In this document: piece after piece, positions 22,022 through 35,907 of the stretch
Position numbering within the stretch: position 1 is the first letter of the stretch
How the letters are laid out: every line of letters begins with the position of its first letter
NCBI GenBank assembly: GCA_020055645.1
Contig: CM034546.1
Span: forward strand, 64,542,001 to 64,606,000
Source: Tomocerus qinae
Taxonomy: Eukaryota > Arthropoda > Collembola > Entomobryomorpha > Tomoceridae
Reading direction: 5' to 3'
DNA: 64,000 nt
Translations under genes and position numbers: made by a program
Notes under the pieces: model-generated
What the model saw: the letters and a program-made list of their open reading frames with translations, nothing else
What the model was told of the DNA's origin: nothing
The model's database searches: none

Positions 22022-24606
22022 TCACTACTATTAGATAAACGGCAAAAGTCAGTCACGTGACAATTCCGTTTGTATGTTTGTACTTCCGTGTGTTGATTTG
22101 CCGTAATTCTAACACGCAGCCAAGCACATAATAACGCACATAATGAGGCAAATTCCAACACGTCCAAATTATGCACTGCGCGGTCTATAGTCTTCTACGA
22201 CTTACAAGGCACAAAAAACTTCATAACAGGAACAATGCATGCATTCTGTATAAAAAAAATTCCAGCTTTCAGTGCGCTCAAGGTTTCTATTACTTCATGT
22301 GCGGGAAAATTCAATTACATTGATGTTTTGAATTTTGAATTGGTTTAATAAAAGTTAGATTCTCAAAAAAGTGAGTCAGTTTTCGATTCTGTTAAGCAAA
22401 TTTTGCACCGTTTAAGGCAGTGGTGCAGATTTCAAAAGACTGTTTTTGCCACAAATGGGGACGCTGCTAGGTAACCAGCAAAAATTATCATAGAGGGTAA
22501 ATGGGAATGGCGAAAATTCGTACTTTTTTGGTTCCTAATGGATCTGAGATTACTGGTCCTATACCCATGTAGTAAGTGTAAAAAAGATTCGTCAAAACTT
22601 ATTCTAGAGGTTATACTTTGAAAACTTCACATTTTTGTCTCTGGCTTGACGATATCATCGTTTGAAACTTGAAATTGATACATAATCCTGTATTTGCATT
22701 TTGTGATCCGTTTTTCTTCCAATCAAAGACAAAATTGTGAAATTTTTAAAATATAACCTCTAGAATAAGTTCCGATGAATCTTTATTGAATATACTTTAT
22801 GGGTGTTGGATCAGTAATCTCGGATCCTTTAGCACTTTCCCAAAAAAAGTTAATGAGGAGAATGATAGTCCAAAGATCATTAAAATTTACGTTTGTATGC
22901 ACCAGGACTTTAAGCTCCCGGTACCTCAGATTTAGAAATCTCTGATGATCATCAAAATACAAATACATGTAAAAATTGCTTTACAACTCTTGGAATTCTG
23001 TCTAAAGTTCTTACCCGATTTTCTTGTGAGGTACATTTTTGGAATCCTATGAATATAACGTCGACCATCACAATGTATAAAATATATGATATACATTAAT
23101 GGTATAATAGTATGCTCAATCAGTTACTCCAACAGTCAAAAAATATTCTAAAATTTCATCTTACTACTACCTAGAGGTCAATACGCATCGAAAAAATTTT
23201 AATTTCCAGTGTAATAGGCCCCGCTCACTGGCTAATTACCACACTTTAGCTCCGTCAATTAGCCACACTCCCGAATGGATCTTGACATTCTATTGGTTGA
23301 GAACAAGTAAGCTCCTATTACTTAGGGGGGGCGGGGCGAGGGCCGATTTCCACAGCAACCATGCAGGTTGCAGGAGATTTTCGGTGCCTGAGTCAATATG
23401 TTTATATTAAATAGCATACTGGCAATTGGTAACATACTCTGGCCACCAACTAGGGTCACATTTTTAACCTGGGGTATAAGGTAACGTTACTTTGAGAAGG
23501 GCGCTGCACACCCTCCCCCACTGGGCACGTCCAAGCACGCACTCACGTTCAAATTTTACTCTTTTTCGAGTACAGGAGTAAACTAAAAGTAAACCTACAG
23601 CAAGCCGTAACAGAAGCTCGCCTGAGTAAAGGCGACCATGTGCACATTTTTGGTAGAATGATAGTAGAAATAGGATTGATTACCAAGCACGTATCCAGTA
23701 GGGGGTGGAGGGGGAGCGCAGCGCCCCTTAAATCTGAGAAAAAGAGGATTTGTTATTTTTAACATCATTTTTGGTTGCGCCCCCCCTGACCAAATTTCTA
23801 GATACGTATCTGTTGATTACTAAATTCTAAAGTAATTCAAATTAGATCAATATGGATCATAATTGACTATCAAAATCAAAAAGTTTTAAAATAAGTTACA
23901 TTTGACTACTTTGAACTACTTTGACTATCAAAATGGAACAAAGTGAGCGCGCGGTATCTCAGCAACCATGGACCGATTAGTCCCAAAATCAATAGGGACC
24001 GTCAGTGGTCCATATAGGCATCGTTTTTGCAAAGTTTGGTCAATATCCGTCTTTGTATTCGAAATTTATCGTGGGGACAGAAGGACGGACGTACGGACAG
24101 ACTGTGCAGTTCTATCAGCTCGCTTCCTCAGGCGATGAGCTAAAATTACAATAAAAACACTCAATTTTCTAATTAATCGCTTGACGCTAACATTGCTAAT
24201 TAAGGCTAACTCGGCCTTAAAATGGTCCATTGTCCAGTGATGGCAGTATGTATAATGGTGATTAAAAGTATCCGAGTCAAAAATGTGGTGGGTAACCGGA
24301 GTGATTTGCCAATAGTCAAATTCTCTTTCTAAACAAAAGGTTGACCATAGAACGTACTAAGGCGAAATTTTGGAATATTTTTTGACTGTATCAAATACAT
24401 TCTACCCAACGTACAATATTGCCCCGGAATAGGCACTAGCTTTATTTATAACAGGACTTGGGTCCTGTGACCGGTACATTATATTAGTAATGAACCCAAT
24501 TGAATGCCGGTGTAATTGGTCTACTAGAAACCATAATTTTTTACAAAATTGTTTCAAGATGCACTAGCCCCATGTACTGCAGGGCCTGGGCCCTGTGACC
24601 GCCTAG
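22022..24606 (+). mobile_element. Non-autonomous Helitron, copy 2 (2585 bp)
   Basis: The ends are identical to copy 1: TCACTACTATTAG after A (22021), and the hairpin and CTAG before T (24607). Over 2.58 kb I find only two differences from copy 1, an extra A near 23174 (CCTAGAGGTC against CCTAGGGTC) and CACACC against CACCCC near 23509. This is very young. The nested hAT MITE is at 23684-23812 with the same TTGATTAC duplication, so the MITE entered an ancestor of both copies. It lies just upstream of the charged repeat gene. Confidence 0.9.
23684..23812. mobile_element. hAT-type MITE nested in Helitron copy 2
   Basis: Same position, ends and duplication as the element in copy 1, inherited with the Helitron rather than independently inserted. 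Confidence 0.8.
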
Positions 24607-27600
24607 TAAATGTATAATAATATAATAATAATTAAGACACATTATAATACTCATAATATAAATTCAACAAAAATAATTCCTTCCACAATAGTATAACATG
24701 AGGCTGCCATGTTTTAGATTTATTTTGTTACACCTGATGAATTTCTACTTCAAAAATTTAATGATTTTTCTATTACCTTATTAAAATTTAGTATTTTTAA
24801 ACAAAGTTTCATTCGTTGTGCCAATACCTATTACCATTTAAAAAAAATTTTTATAATGAGAAAAAAACTGAAGTTTAGTTTGATTTTATGAGCTAATATA
24901 ATAATATGCATTAATAATTTCCACATAATATTTTTATTATAATCAATATTTTCTACTGTTGAGTGTGGATATAAAATGTATTATAGTTAATCCGACATTT
25001 TTTAAAGGTTAAAGAACATTTACAATTGACATTCCGTGACGTAAACAAATAAGAAGGAAATTCCCATTATTACCAAAATAATATAATCATTGGATTCATT
25101 GATCGACTGTAAATAAGATTGATTTCAACAAAATATTATTTACAATTAATTATTAAAGTAATTTATACTTTTACTAACTTTCCTTCATTAGATTCGGTTT
25201 AAATTTATATCCAGATTATATTTGTATTCTCTGTTAGGAAAGAATTCTATACAATTATAAAAATTTACACTTATAAAATCCAAACTAATTACACATTATA
25301 ATCGTTAAATTAGTACTTACCTTCCCTGTTGTCTTAAACACTGGTGATATAATAATATGAAAAAAAGTATTTGATTCACCGGAATGTAATTTAAATGAAG
25401 GCCATGATAAGCTCAAACAGCCACACCTCAATATATTTATAGCAAAGTTTGTCGCTCATTCTGTAGCAAACAGCAGAAGGAAAGGAAATGTATAGATTCT
25501 CAGAAGTATTGATTATTTAAGTAGATTCTGCGCCTGCAGAAAAAGCACCGCTTATACTAACTACATTGAACATTGAACTTGGGAAAGTCTGTTTGTCTCC
25601 GCAAACACAACGGCAGCTATGTTGAGACAGAACGGAAATTCCCAAAGGTATTCCGTCCGTGTGATATCACTCTCTCTCAATCACAATATATATAGAATGT
25701 ATAGTTATGCTTAGGTGTATTATCTACATTGTTTTTATCTAACTTTTAATGTTGTGTATAAATATTTGTATGTCTTGCTTTAACAATAATAGATAATTTT
25801 ATTGCATTTTAGATTCAATCTGTGCTAACTAATAATACAGCATAGAGTATAGATAGCCAAGTTATAATATAATGTTCAAATATACTAGGAACATCCAATA
25901 AGTAAGATCAATAAAATTAATGCAAGAAGTCGTTAAAATTATTTAAATACCCATGTCTATTTAAGCATGAATACACTGCCAGTAAATATCAGTGTAAATT
26001 CTGTAAAATTGGAAAAAATAAACAGCTGAACAAAATGACTCATTTGATTTTAAATTGTAAAAAATGGATATCATTTGAGTCGTCTTATGATTATAAAGCA
26101 CGCTATTATATTAGTCTCCGTCGCATTATATGTTTAAATATACGTTGTCAAATGCATGTAAAAAGTGGTGGAGGTAGGTATGGTTTGCGACTTTACATAG
26201 CATATTTTGACCTTTGCATTTTGCATTGTGGCCTAATGAGTAATCCTTACATAGACTATGTCCATGAAGTTTGAAATCTATCAAACTGTTTTTGGACGAG
26301 TTCTTTTAAGTTCTCTTAACATTTTCTTGGCTAAGGGTGCTATGATTTTTAATCCATGCTCCATATAGAATAGTTTGCAAACATTGTGGTTACTATAATC
26401 AAGAAGTACTGTACTGTATTTTAACCAAGATAATTTATTGAAACGGCCTAAATAGTGTACTGGAAGACAGTAAATAAATATTGTCCTTCGTAAACCCAGT
26501 ATAGCTTTGTTTATTACAGGTAGGATCTGGGTTTTGCGACCGGCAAGCTCATAGTAATATATACTATTCATACCATAATATATTTCTTATAGTTACTATA
26601 ATAGGATTATGAATTTTATTTGCTACTGAAACAAAAGTTGTTTTTGTTTGTCAGAATTGTTTTTCCTAGTCAACTTATATAAACTAGTATATAGTACCTG
26701 TGAAATGATTTTATTGAGTTAGCTATAATACAAAAGCGTTATTTATTATATATAGATAGGCAGTCTAAACACTTTTCTAATATGCTATTTATGCTACATA
26801 ATGTAAGTAATGGTATTATGAACTTCGCAATTGTTTTAAGTTATTAGAGTAGCCGAGGAAATATTAAGTTTAAATAATTGGTTATTCCTTCAACGTGTTT
26901 AGATTAATGGTTTCCGGATAGTATTGGAAGGATTTTAAATTACAGTCAATACCGAGAATTATCCTAAGTTGTACAAGTAATACTCAAGACGCAATAAACG
27001 TCACCTTAGCTATAAAACCGTGCATATGGAAAAACTATGTCACAAGGTATGGATTTCTACACGGTGTGCCGGAAGTATCACAACGAAATTACCATCGAAG
27101 CTGAAGAAATTGAGCGGAAGTAGAGTCAAATATTTTCTGCATACCACTCAATGCTACATTAATGAGGCTGAGGTGTGGCCAAGCCAACAATGAATTTACT
27201 ACAGCCATTAATCATTATACCTTAATACCCCTATTTTGTATAGTGGGAGATAATATGACCTACATAAAATATACTATTATACACATAGTTGAGTATTTTC
27301 ATGGAAAATGAGATGAATTGGAAATTAAGATTACTTAGAATATGATAGGTAATATGCAATCACTGCAGCTTAGCTGAAGTCACGATACTGTCATTTTAAT
27401 AAACATGTCTACCTCAGAAGGGGGTATTCAATCCAAACTACTTCTAAAACACCAGTGAAGTACAATTCTCAACCAGGAGTAATTAAGATACAAACAATAC
27501 GTGATACCATTACACAATACAATTTAGCGGACTGTATACAACTAAGAGGTATATACATAAAGTAGCAGTACAATTCAATTTTACGCGTTGTCTAATAAGA

Positions 27601-28823
27601 CTTCAAAAACCAAATTAGTGTAGGTAAATCGATTTTTGTGTACGAAAGTGCCACTGCCACAATTCTTTCTTCGAACGACTAATGGAAACAGACTACCGAT
27701 ATATGTAACTGAATATATTCTTAATAAAGTTTAATTTACTTTAATTTCCTTTATTTGACATATTATTACACTTTGCCATTTCTATTCATTTAAAAATATT
27801 TAGCAAAAAAGTAAAAAATTTAGCATTCGCCTTGAAACAATAATTGACCCTGTTGGTTTAAGTTGCTCCCCCGGGGTCATCTATTTATTTTTCGCATGAA
27901 TGGCATGGTTGAAACAATGGTCAACTAATTCGGAAAATACAGTATTTTTTAATTCCATGAAATGGTGTAACAAAAATTTGTGGCCATGAAAAATCTGTAA
28001 ATTATGACGACCATTTTTATATTTCTGATTTATTTACAAACCTTTTGCTATAATCATTGTATTACTTACTAAAACTAACACTTGTTGCTAACGGTTGTAA
28101 CAACTACAGTTTTTATTACTAGACATGTGTAATAACTGCCACTCATGGTACAAGAACTCAAAGATGAACAATTAAGTATTTAGGTATTTCCAAACATCTT
28201 TCTCGAAAGCGACCTTGGTCAAAATTCTTTAAAGGGCACGGTAATTTTTAAATCAAATAAAATATTTTTTACACTTTATTTTTAATTATTTCGAAACACA
28301 TTTAGTTAGATAGAACTAATTCAATCAGTATTTATTGTGTCTTTCAGATACGCACTGTAATACAAAGTCAGTATAGGAAATAACGCTTCAACTCACATTT
28401 AATACGATTTTACTAAGAATGTTTTCTTAATTCTAGTCAAATTATGATTTTGCCTGAGATAAGTTGGTTTAACTGTGTCGTGTATATACTGAGTAGGCAA
28501 TAAATAATAAAACCTCATGAGTCTAGCATCCTTTGACATTTTCCAAGTCAATTTAAATAACTGTAGAACAGCAGAAGTAAAGTATCAAGCTTAAGGTTTA
28601 AAAGTATTCCAAATGACTGGTTATTATAACAATAAATTCTCGATTTGTGTATTTGAATCGCGTTCTAAAGACCTAAATTACAGTCCAGACAGTTTAGAGG
28701 GCTCAAATCGATCATCTATCATTTATTGTTAGAAAAGGACTTTGGTGTATTGAACACTCAAAATTCAATGGCCTAAATACTATTATAATACGTTGTAGAC
28801 ATTCTATTAACTTTGACTTTACA
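24607..28823. other. Large gene-poor spacer
   Basis: AT-rich. A degraded Helitron 3' end lies near 26490-26556 (TAGCTTTGTTTATTACAG, then GCGACCGGCAAG), but the hairpin and CTAG are lost. A 28-codon frame at about 27037-27123 is non-repetitive but too short to call. I see no other supported feature. Confidence 0.45.
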
Positions 28824-30173
28824 ATGTCCTGTAGAAAGGAAGATAAGAAAAAAATACATTCAATACCAGAAGAGGCATTTAAGCAAATAGAATCCCTGGT
28901 TAATTTCGGAATTCGCTTAAGAGTATCGCCATATATTTGGGTTCAAACCGATTATACTCTAAAGAGGATAAACAAGAGAATCACATCTGCCGTTTCGTAT
29001 TTTTTCTTACTTGTACTTTTTGTATGTGCCACAGTTTTTACAATTCAACTGGTGAGATACTCGATAAAGGGTGACATTACACTCTCGTATGTCATTGCCT
29101 TGATATTCGGAGGGCTGTGCTGGGGTAGTCTATTTGTGAGCATAGTATTGATTTCATATGCATCGGACCTTGCTTACTTTTTCACCAGTTTGTTCCGCAT
29201 CCTTTGCGAATTTGAAAGTAAGTAAGTATAGATATTTTTTAATGTATAGTAAACAAAATGGTAACAAAAGTTTTTTGTTTAGAAAATTATATTCGGGAGG
29301 AAATAAAGCCCCATCAATTATTGGGTACGATATTGAAAATAATGAATACATGTCTGTACATGGTGCCATATATTATTTCCTTGGGTTACCTCGTTCTGCA
29401 CAGACTACCTGTATTCATCTACGTGGACCTGCCAACAGAATATCAGCATTTCTCGTTCGTGATTTTCATTGCAGTGATAGTGTTTTGGGTTACAACTACA
29501 ACTGTCAGCTTTATTGGTATTCCGTTGAATATGCTGGCATTTGGGTATGTAATTGTTGGTGCCGTAGAAAAGGAGTTAATGTAAGGCAATATATATTTAC
29601 AGTAATGATATTCTGGCTATTAATTTAATGCCGAGTTGTTATTACAGGTTGGGAGATAAAATGTACATTTCAGACGTTATTGTTCGCCAGGATCCAGCAA
29701 TTCTAGTCAAGTACAGCAATATTTTTAGAATATACCTGCAATGGATGCAAAATGTGTTTGGCCTAGTATTGGCACCTATCCAGTCATTGATTACAAGGTC
29801 AATAGTAATCGTAGTTGTCATCGTCATAAAATACACAAAGGCTTTACACCCTATTGTTATATTTGTGCTGTGTTATCTCTCTTTTGTCCTTTTTATTTTG
29901 TGGTTTGTACTTCTTACTGTCTTGTCTAATACTACACATAAGTACAACAACTTATTAATGAGCTATTCATTGTACTACACTTCGAGAAGCAATTACAATA
30001 TTCGGTATTTGAAAAAGTACCTCCGTTCCCAAAAAGAAATTCATTTCCAAATCGGTTTAGACGAGCCCGTTACTGTACAAAGCGTTCCTCGATTTGTGAT
30101 GAGTCTCAGCAGAGGGATGGTGAAACTGCTGATATCCTCTGGGGATGTTAGAGTACTGCTTGGTACGATCTAA
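28824..30173 (+). CDS. Divergent gustatory-receptor-like membrane protein G (three exons)
   Basis: The exons are 28824-29217, 29283-29580 and 29648-30173. The introns are GT-AG in phases 1 and 2, giving 405 residues. Hydrophobic segments lie near 54-77 and 87-112, with several more in exons 2 and 3 (LYMVPYIISLGYLVLHRL, FSFVIFIAVIVFWV, SIVIVVVIVIKY, PIVIFVLCYLSFVLFILW). Length, membrane pattern and a phase-1 first intron after the second helix match copies A-F, and the N-terminus has the same Y/PF-type element before helix 1. It lacks the GPFF..RST C-terminal motif; the end reads RFVMSLSRGMVKLL. It is therefore a distant paralogue or another subfamily. It stands alone between the two receptor arrays. 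A possible polyadenylation signal AATAAA lies near 30486. Confidence 0.7.
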
Positions 30174-32129
30174 ATATATTATAGATATTGTATAGATTCA
30201 GAGAAATCAATGTGCTAGTTTGCTTTTATCATGTTCATGTATAATCTAACTATATTTGTACTACCTACCTATGTCAATGCGGCAACAATATATGTATATA
30301 AAAGTTAATGTAACTTAATATATTCACTTATATTATATCATGTGAAAGTGTTCAACTGCAATATCTTCATTTGTCTTTATTGATCGTAAGCAAGCAAATG
30401 TAATGCCATGATTCAACCAACTTTAACTTATGGACTGTACTAATTACACAAATCTTTGTTAGATTCTGTTTTCAACACATAATTCATAATAAAAATTTCA
30501 CAACCTTTTATTATTGGCCTTTATGTGACGTGTAATTTTTATTTAGTGTTTTTGCAAACATTTTACATGAAAGTAACTCTGCTTGACTTCCCATAGAGTT
30601 TGACCAAATCTTGTTTTTGACTTTTGACAAGCTTTATTTTATGCAGTCACAGATTTTGCTCATCTTTCCACTTTTATGCACACATGCACTAACTAGGGTT
30701 TGTATTGCATTGCAACGTATCTATATGCTTTACTTATGCCGATCTATTCATTAATTACACGTATTTCTGCATTTTAGAATAACTACATTATTAGAAAAAC
30801 TCAAACAGAACATACAATTCATCTCTACAATTTTCGTTATTTAGCAGGCAAAAATAATTTTCCCCAGCTAGCTGGTTAAAATGGCTAGCGGCTAAAATCT
30901 TGATTTTTTTAAAACTTTCCAAATCAACGATACTTTCTTATTTCACATAGCCTCATTTTAACCATTTAACCACCGGCTAATATGGGTTTTAACCAACACG
31001 GGTTCGATCATTTAAAGTACAACGTTTGCAAATTGAAAAACCTTAATACAAAATAAATCAAAATAATGACTTCACTCGTTGAGGTTAAAAACTACCATAA
31101 TATGCGTCTATACTGTTCATCGCTCGGCTCACTGCTTATAAGCTGATGTATACTAAAAGCTTATAATATTATTCATACCATAAAATTGCTATAAGCAGAA
31201 AAGTCATCTCAATTATTCAACCGCAATGCGCAATAGGAGCAATAATAATATTTCTAGGGAATCTGGATTGACCTATAAAATATTCCAAACTAACTGTATT
31301 ATTACTCCTTTACCCATACGTACTTTTGAATAGCTTCCTTTTTGCAAGAATTTTATTTTTGCACAAATCTGCTTACACAATATATTATGAGACATTTATT
31401 ATGTATAATATTATAATATTTGTTGTTGAAATAAGAGACTTTAGTAGCGGTAGCCGTAGCCCCTCCTTCCAAACACAGAATTAATTTCATATTTCAGGAA
31501 TATTTCTTGGAGTATGAAATTTTTGAAATAATTGAAATCTTTGAAATTTTCGAAATAAAGTATATTTTTTAAATTAATAAAATTATTAAAATATTTAAAA
31601 TAAAAGAAATTTAAAAATTTTTTGAAATCAATGAAATTTTTGAAATGAAGACAATGCAGATGTGCACACTAATACGGAGTTAATTTATTTCAAGTGAAAT
31701 GAATTGAAATAAATTGCCGTGTACCATATTTATTGTTTCATTTATTTCAAATATTTCACCTTTCAGAAATGCGTAATTGAAATATTTCAAAAATGTCATT
31801 TATTTATTTCCGCGAAATATTTCAAGTGCCATATCAGCCTCTTTTAGTTTAACTAACTTTCAAATAAACGACTGAATACTAAGGCTAGAATATAATACAT
31901 TATATATTATTGAGTACATCAACTTAATTTGCTTAAAGTGTTTATATATGTTTCTTAATCGATGTGCTTATATAAGACGTAGTCAGGCTAGGCAAACCAA
32001 TCCATATTAGTTGTTATGGAATGGAAAATTTAAAAGAAAGTGGAAACTCTTAGTGACAACAGCTACATTGCATTTACTCTGCGATCTATTTAAAAAGAAA
32101 AACTAGAAATAATATTTTAATTTGAGGAA
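30174..32129. other. Spacer upstream of copy D
   Basis: Non-coding as far as I can see. About 31490-31810 is a simple low-complexity region built from GAAATTTTT and TTTCAA-type words. From about 31070 onwards it is paralogous to the regions upstream of E (from about 35370) and F (from about 38865), sharing TTCACTCGTTGAGGT. Nearer the start, the block containing GACAACAGCTACA (about 32056) is conserved in all three and is probably promoter or 5' untranslated sequence. A TATATAAG lies at about 31970. Confidence 0.5.
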
Positions 32130-33426
32130 ATGGCCACTGACCATGCTTTGAAATCTTTCGAAAACTTTTTTGGTTTCTACAATGCAATAAATTGCACACC
32201 TTTTCAGTGGAACGAGAAAACGAAAAGATTAGCTGTGAACACCGACAAACTAACTTGGGCTAACATCTACTTTTGGTGGTTATTCGGTTGTGCTGTAAGT
32301 ATTTATGGAGTATATCGTCTTTTGAAAGAACTCTTTCTCCCAGATGAACATTTTAAAGCTTTCCAAGTCATCCTGTACGTGCTCTACATTCTACTTTTCA
32401 ACATTTCGAGCTTCACCAATGCCATTTTCGTACTCCAACCGAATATTTTTGCACATACCATATCTATGGCCATCCATTTCGATCGGTCACACAAAGGTAG
32501 CTCTTATTTTTGAATTTAATTTGAAATTATGAAAGACATCCATAACCTTTAAAAAAGGATTTACGCAATTTTTTAAAAATTATTTGATTACCCATTTCTT
32601 ATTTTCAGAAAAATATTGTCTGAAAGGAGAAGGTAAAAAGAAATCAAAGAAAACAATCATCGAAAAGGTCGTGCAGTTATTTTTGCCAGCACTATTGATC
32701 GGAAGTGTATGTGGAGGTTTGTTGGCAGTATCCCTGCCTGTTGATCCATTTCAGAGATTCATGTTAGATCATACTCCAGATTTTTATGAAGAACACAAAT
32801 TACTTGTGAAATGTCTCGTTTTCCTCATTATCACTGCCTGTGGAATCATCTTGCTGGGTCCTTTGGTTTTTGGATTCACAATAACACTGGTTTACACCAC
32901 AGGAATGCAATTCTGGCTCTCGGTTCTTGTGGAAAACAACGACACTGAAGAAGGAATGCTGGCGAGAGAAAATTTCAGGAATCGACCGTACAATGCCTTA
33001 ATATTCTACAAAAGCTGCATCGCCGTTAACAATCGAATCAACTTGCATATTGCATATTACGGGTTACCTATTGTTTGTGGATTTGCAACAATGGTTGTTA
33101 TCTTCAGCAATTTTGCTACTGTGAAAATGTACAATATTATCCCAATGCCTGCATATCTGCTAATGCCATTGATCTCAATTACTGTTCATACAGAGTCATT
33201 GCTGGCATTCCCCCTAGCCGCTAAATTCTACATTCATTCAGTCATTTACTTACAAAAAATGAAGAACATTGAAAATAATTACTTAAGGAGGCTGGCAAAA
33301 GGATGTAAACCCATTGCACTCGGAGTTGGACCATTCTTCAATTTGGTTCGCAGTACAACGCTGTCAATTAATGAATTTATCTTGAATAATACAATCAATT
33401 TAATCATATCCGTCGATTTAAATTAA
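32130..33426 (+). CDS. Gustatory-receptor-like 7TM protein, copy D (intact)
   Basis: Exon 1 is 32130-32496 (367 nt) and exon 2 is 32609-33426 (818 nt), phase 1, giving 394 residues. Predicted helices lie at about 45-65, 78-102, 146-165, 188-220, 270-298, 300-325 and 372-392. Motifs shared with the minus-strand copies are CTPFQW before helix 1, RFM after helix 3, PMP before helix 6 and GPFFNLVRSTT before the last helix. A long charged loop (VENNDTEEG) follows helix 4. It is probably a sensory-neuron receptor or channel subunit of the gustatory type, with ligand unknown. A poly(A)-type signal (CAATAAAATC) lies near 33556. It is the first of three plus-strand tandem copies, and E is highly similar along its whole length. 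Confidence 0.83.
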
Positions 33427-35068
33427 CTTACTGAAGATAGGACCTATATGGAATCAATTCAAACCTTCATACTGAAAGCAGAATTATTTTATACGTAGGT
33501 TTCATCCATTGTAATTCATCGTGACATTGGGTTCATTATCTGGTGATAGGGAGTGTCAATAAAATCAATCAACATATTGATAGATAAATGGTGGTTTATC
33601 ATAACTATCTAATCAAGTGAAACCTCTCCCAATTTACCTAACTGCATGAACTAATTTAACTATGTTCTTAGACTTGTGATTCTATGAGACATTTTGGGGT
33701 AAAATGGGAATGTAACTAGCAATATTATGTATAGAATCGTAAACCTTATGTTTTGTAAGTGTTTCAGTGTTGTCGTTAACTTATGGATCAGGCAATTTTA
33801 TACTATGTATATTAGATATGCATGAAGCCCCTAGTCTAAAATTTCTTCTAGGGGCGCATTGGCTTTGGCTCCAGCAAATAAATATTGAATTCATTAGTAT
33901 ATTAAATTGTAAAGTATAACTCCTCCTTTAGCATGTATTACTTTTTGACACTCTTTTCTTACGTACTAATATAGTATTAAAGTAGCGGTTGTATTTCTTT
34001 CGTTGCATGTTTTAACCAGGGAAATAAAGACGATATTTTATGGGGATTAGTAGTTACTACTAGAATTGTGATATTAGCATGCACTACTGAAACTACTGAT
34101 ACTTCAGCAATTAGTTAATGAAGTGAAGATATGCATTCGTTGTTTTCGTTTCTGTATAGCCATCTCTAAATGCTAAAAATTAATATTACTTTTGCTTAGA
34201 AATGAATATTGAGCATGGTCTTATTGTATGAATACATATTAGATCTGTGGTTTAATTTAGGATGGGGGTAAAAGGTGTCATTTATATAATAACAAATTTT
34301 GTACAGATGAATACATACTTTGAAAATATTCGGAATTCCAAGGTTATAACTTAAACACTTATTTTTCCTACAACCCTGCATTAACTGTATGTAACGTAAA
34401 TACTTGCATCCAACAAAACGCATGTGTTATATTGAACGCCACCATAGAGTGGCAAAGTGATTGATGATTCACCTGTGTCATAGTGCACTTGGTATTTCGT
34501 TCCAACGTCGTTCCCCGTCGTCCGCACTATAAGTATACATGAAATGCACATAGCGTATAATATTACACAGCATCAAATTTACAGTTACACGCCCCAATAT
34601 AGCTAGAACATCAAAGTTATAAATATATTGGTGTGTACAATATTATAATATAATACTAATCTGTACTGACATAAAAACAATAAGAAGCCACACGATGGCC
34701 ACACAATAATTTCAGACATTACATCAGTATGTTCTCTATAATAGGAAATAGGAAATTTGCCCATAACTTTCATAGAAGGTTAAACGTAACTTGGATGAGT
34801 TTTTGCATACTGTAAGGTGATATCATCACTACCTGTCTGATGGGATGAAGCTGTGAAATTTATTAAAAAAGAAACACCTTCACAACAGGCAACCAATTTT
34901 CATTTTAATATTCGTCGGTAAATAGTTTAAAGGAATAAAAGAGAAGGCTGAATTTAGGCAGAGGCAAGGCAGGGCATGAAATTCCCATCCTTTAATGTAA
35001 AGCTATGCAGAAGCAATAACTTACAATTTAGTGTGTAACTTACATGCATTATTACATGACATTTGGTC
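33427..35068. other. Spacer downstream of copy D
   Basis: No gene seen. Much of it is paralogous to 37203-38800 downstream of E. An 8-bp perfect hairpin (GCCCCTAG / CTAGGGGC) at 33827-33855, followed by AAATAAATA, recurs with one mismatch at 37416-37444 downstream of E. Confidence 0.5.
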
Positions 35069-35322
35069 GTATTATCATATTCATCTAACTTTTCCAGTTC
35101 ATTTTTAATCCTATTAATTGGTCTTGTGTTCTTTCCTGACGAAGCAGTGAGCTGCGAAGAAATCGTGATTGAAAATTAATAGACCACCCACCAAGCTAAT
35201 TGGGTGGATAATTCTTGTGCGTTCACGATTCCTTCAGAGCTCACTTCTTCGCCCGTTAAGAACAACAGATAAATTAATGGGATTAAAAATGAGCTGGAAA
35301 AGTTGGCTGAATAGGGTAATAC
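35069..35322. mobile_element. Palindromic MITE between copies D and E
   Basis: The two halves pair over more than 100 bp (left TTTTCCAGTTCATTTTTAAT; right inverted TTTTCCAGCTCATTTTTAAT). Possible TA duplications lie at 35070-35071 and 35320-35321. The paralogous spacer between E and F (around 38808-38818) runs straight through without it, so the insertion is supported by an empty site. Confidence 0.72.
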
Positions 35323-35907
35323 ACATAGTTATTTACCATCCATGCACGGGTTCGATAATTTACTTTATAAATCAATAAAAATGATTTCACTCGTTGAGGT
35401 AAAAAATTACGATGCATCTATAATACCGCTGCCTGCTTATAATATGCTTAATGTACTCGAACTTTTCACGTTATTGTATTCATACTATAAAATCAGTAAG
35501 CAGAAAAGCCAGACCAAGTATTCAACTGCAAGAAGCAATAATATATAATAATGGGAGCGAAAAGTTTTGCAATTTCACCCATTTCCACGAAATATATCAA
35601 GTGCCATGTCTGTCTCTTTTTGTTTAATATTTAACTAACTTTCAAATAAGCGACGGAATTCTAAGGCCAGCGAACATTTATCCATGTATATTGGGCATGC
35701 ATTTCAAGTTTATTTATATGCCTTAAATGTTTATAAATATATGGTCCTTGAATCAATATACTTATACAAGACGTAGTCAGACTAGTCAAACGTGGTATGG
35801 AATGGAGCATTTAAAAGAAAGTGTTAACTGTAAGTGACAACAGCTACAATTAAATTCATTCTTCGATCTATTTAATAAGACATACTAATACAATTTTATT
35901 TGAGGAA

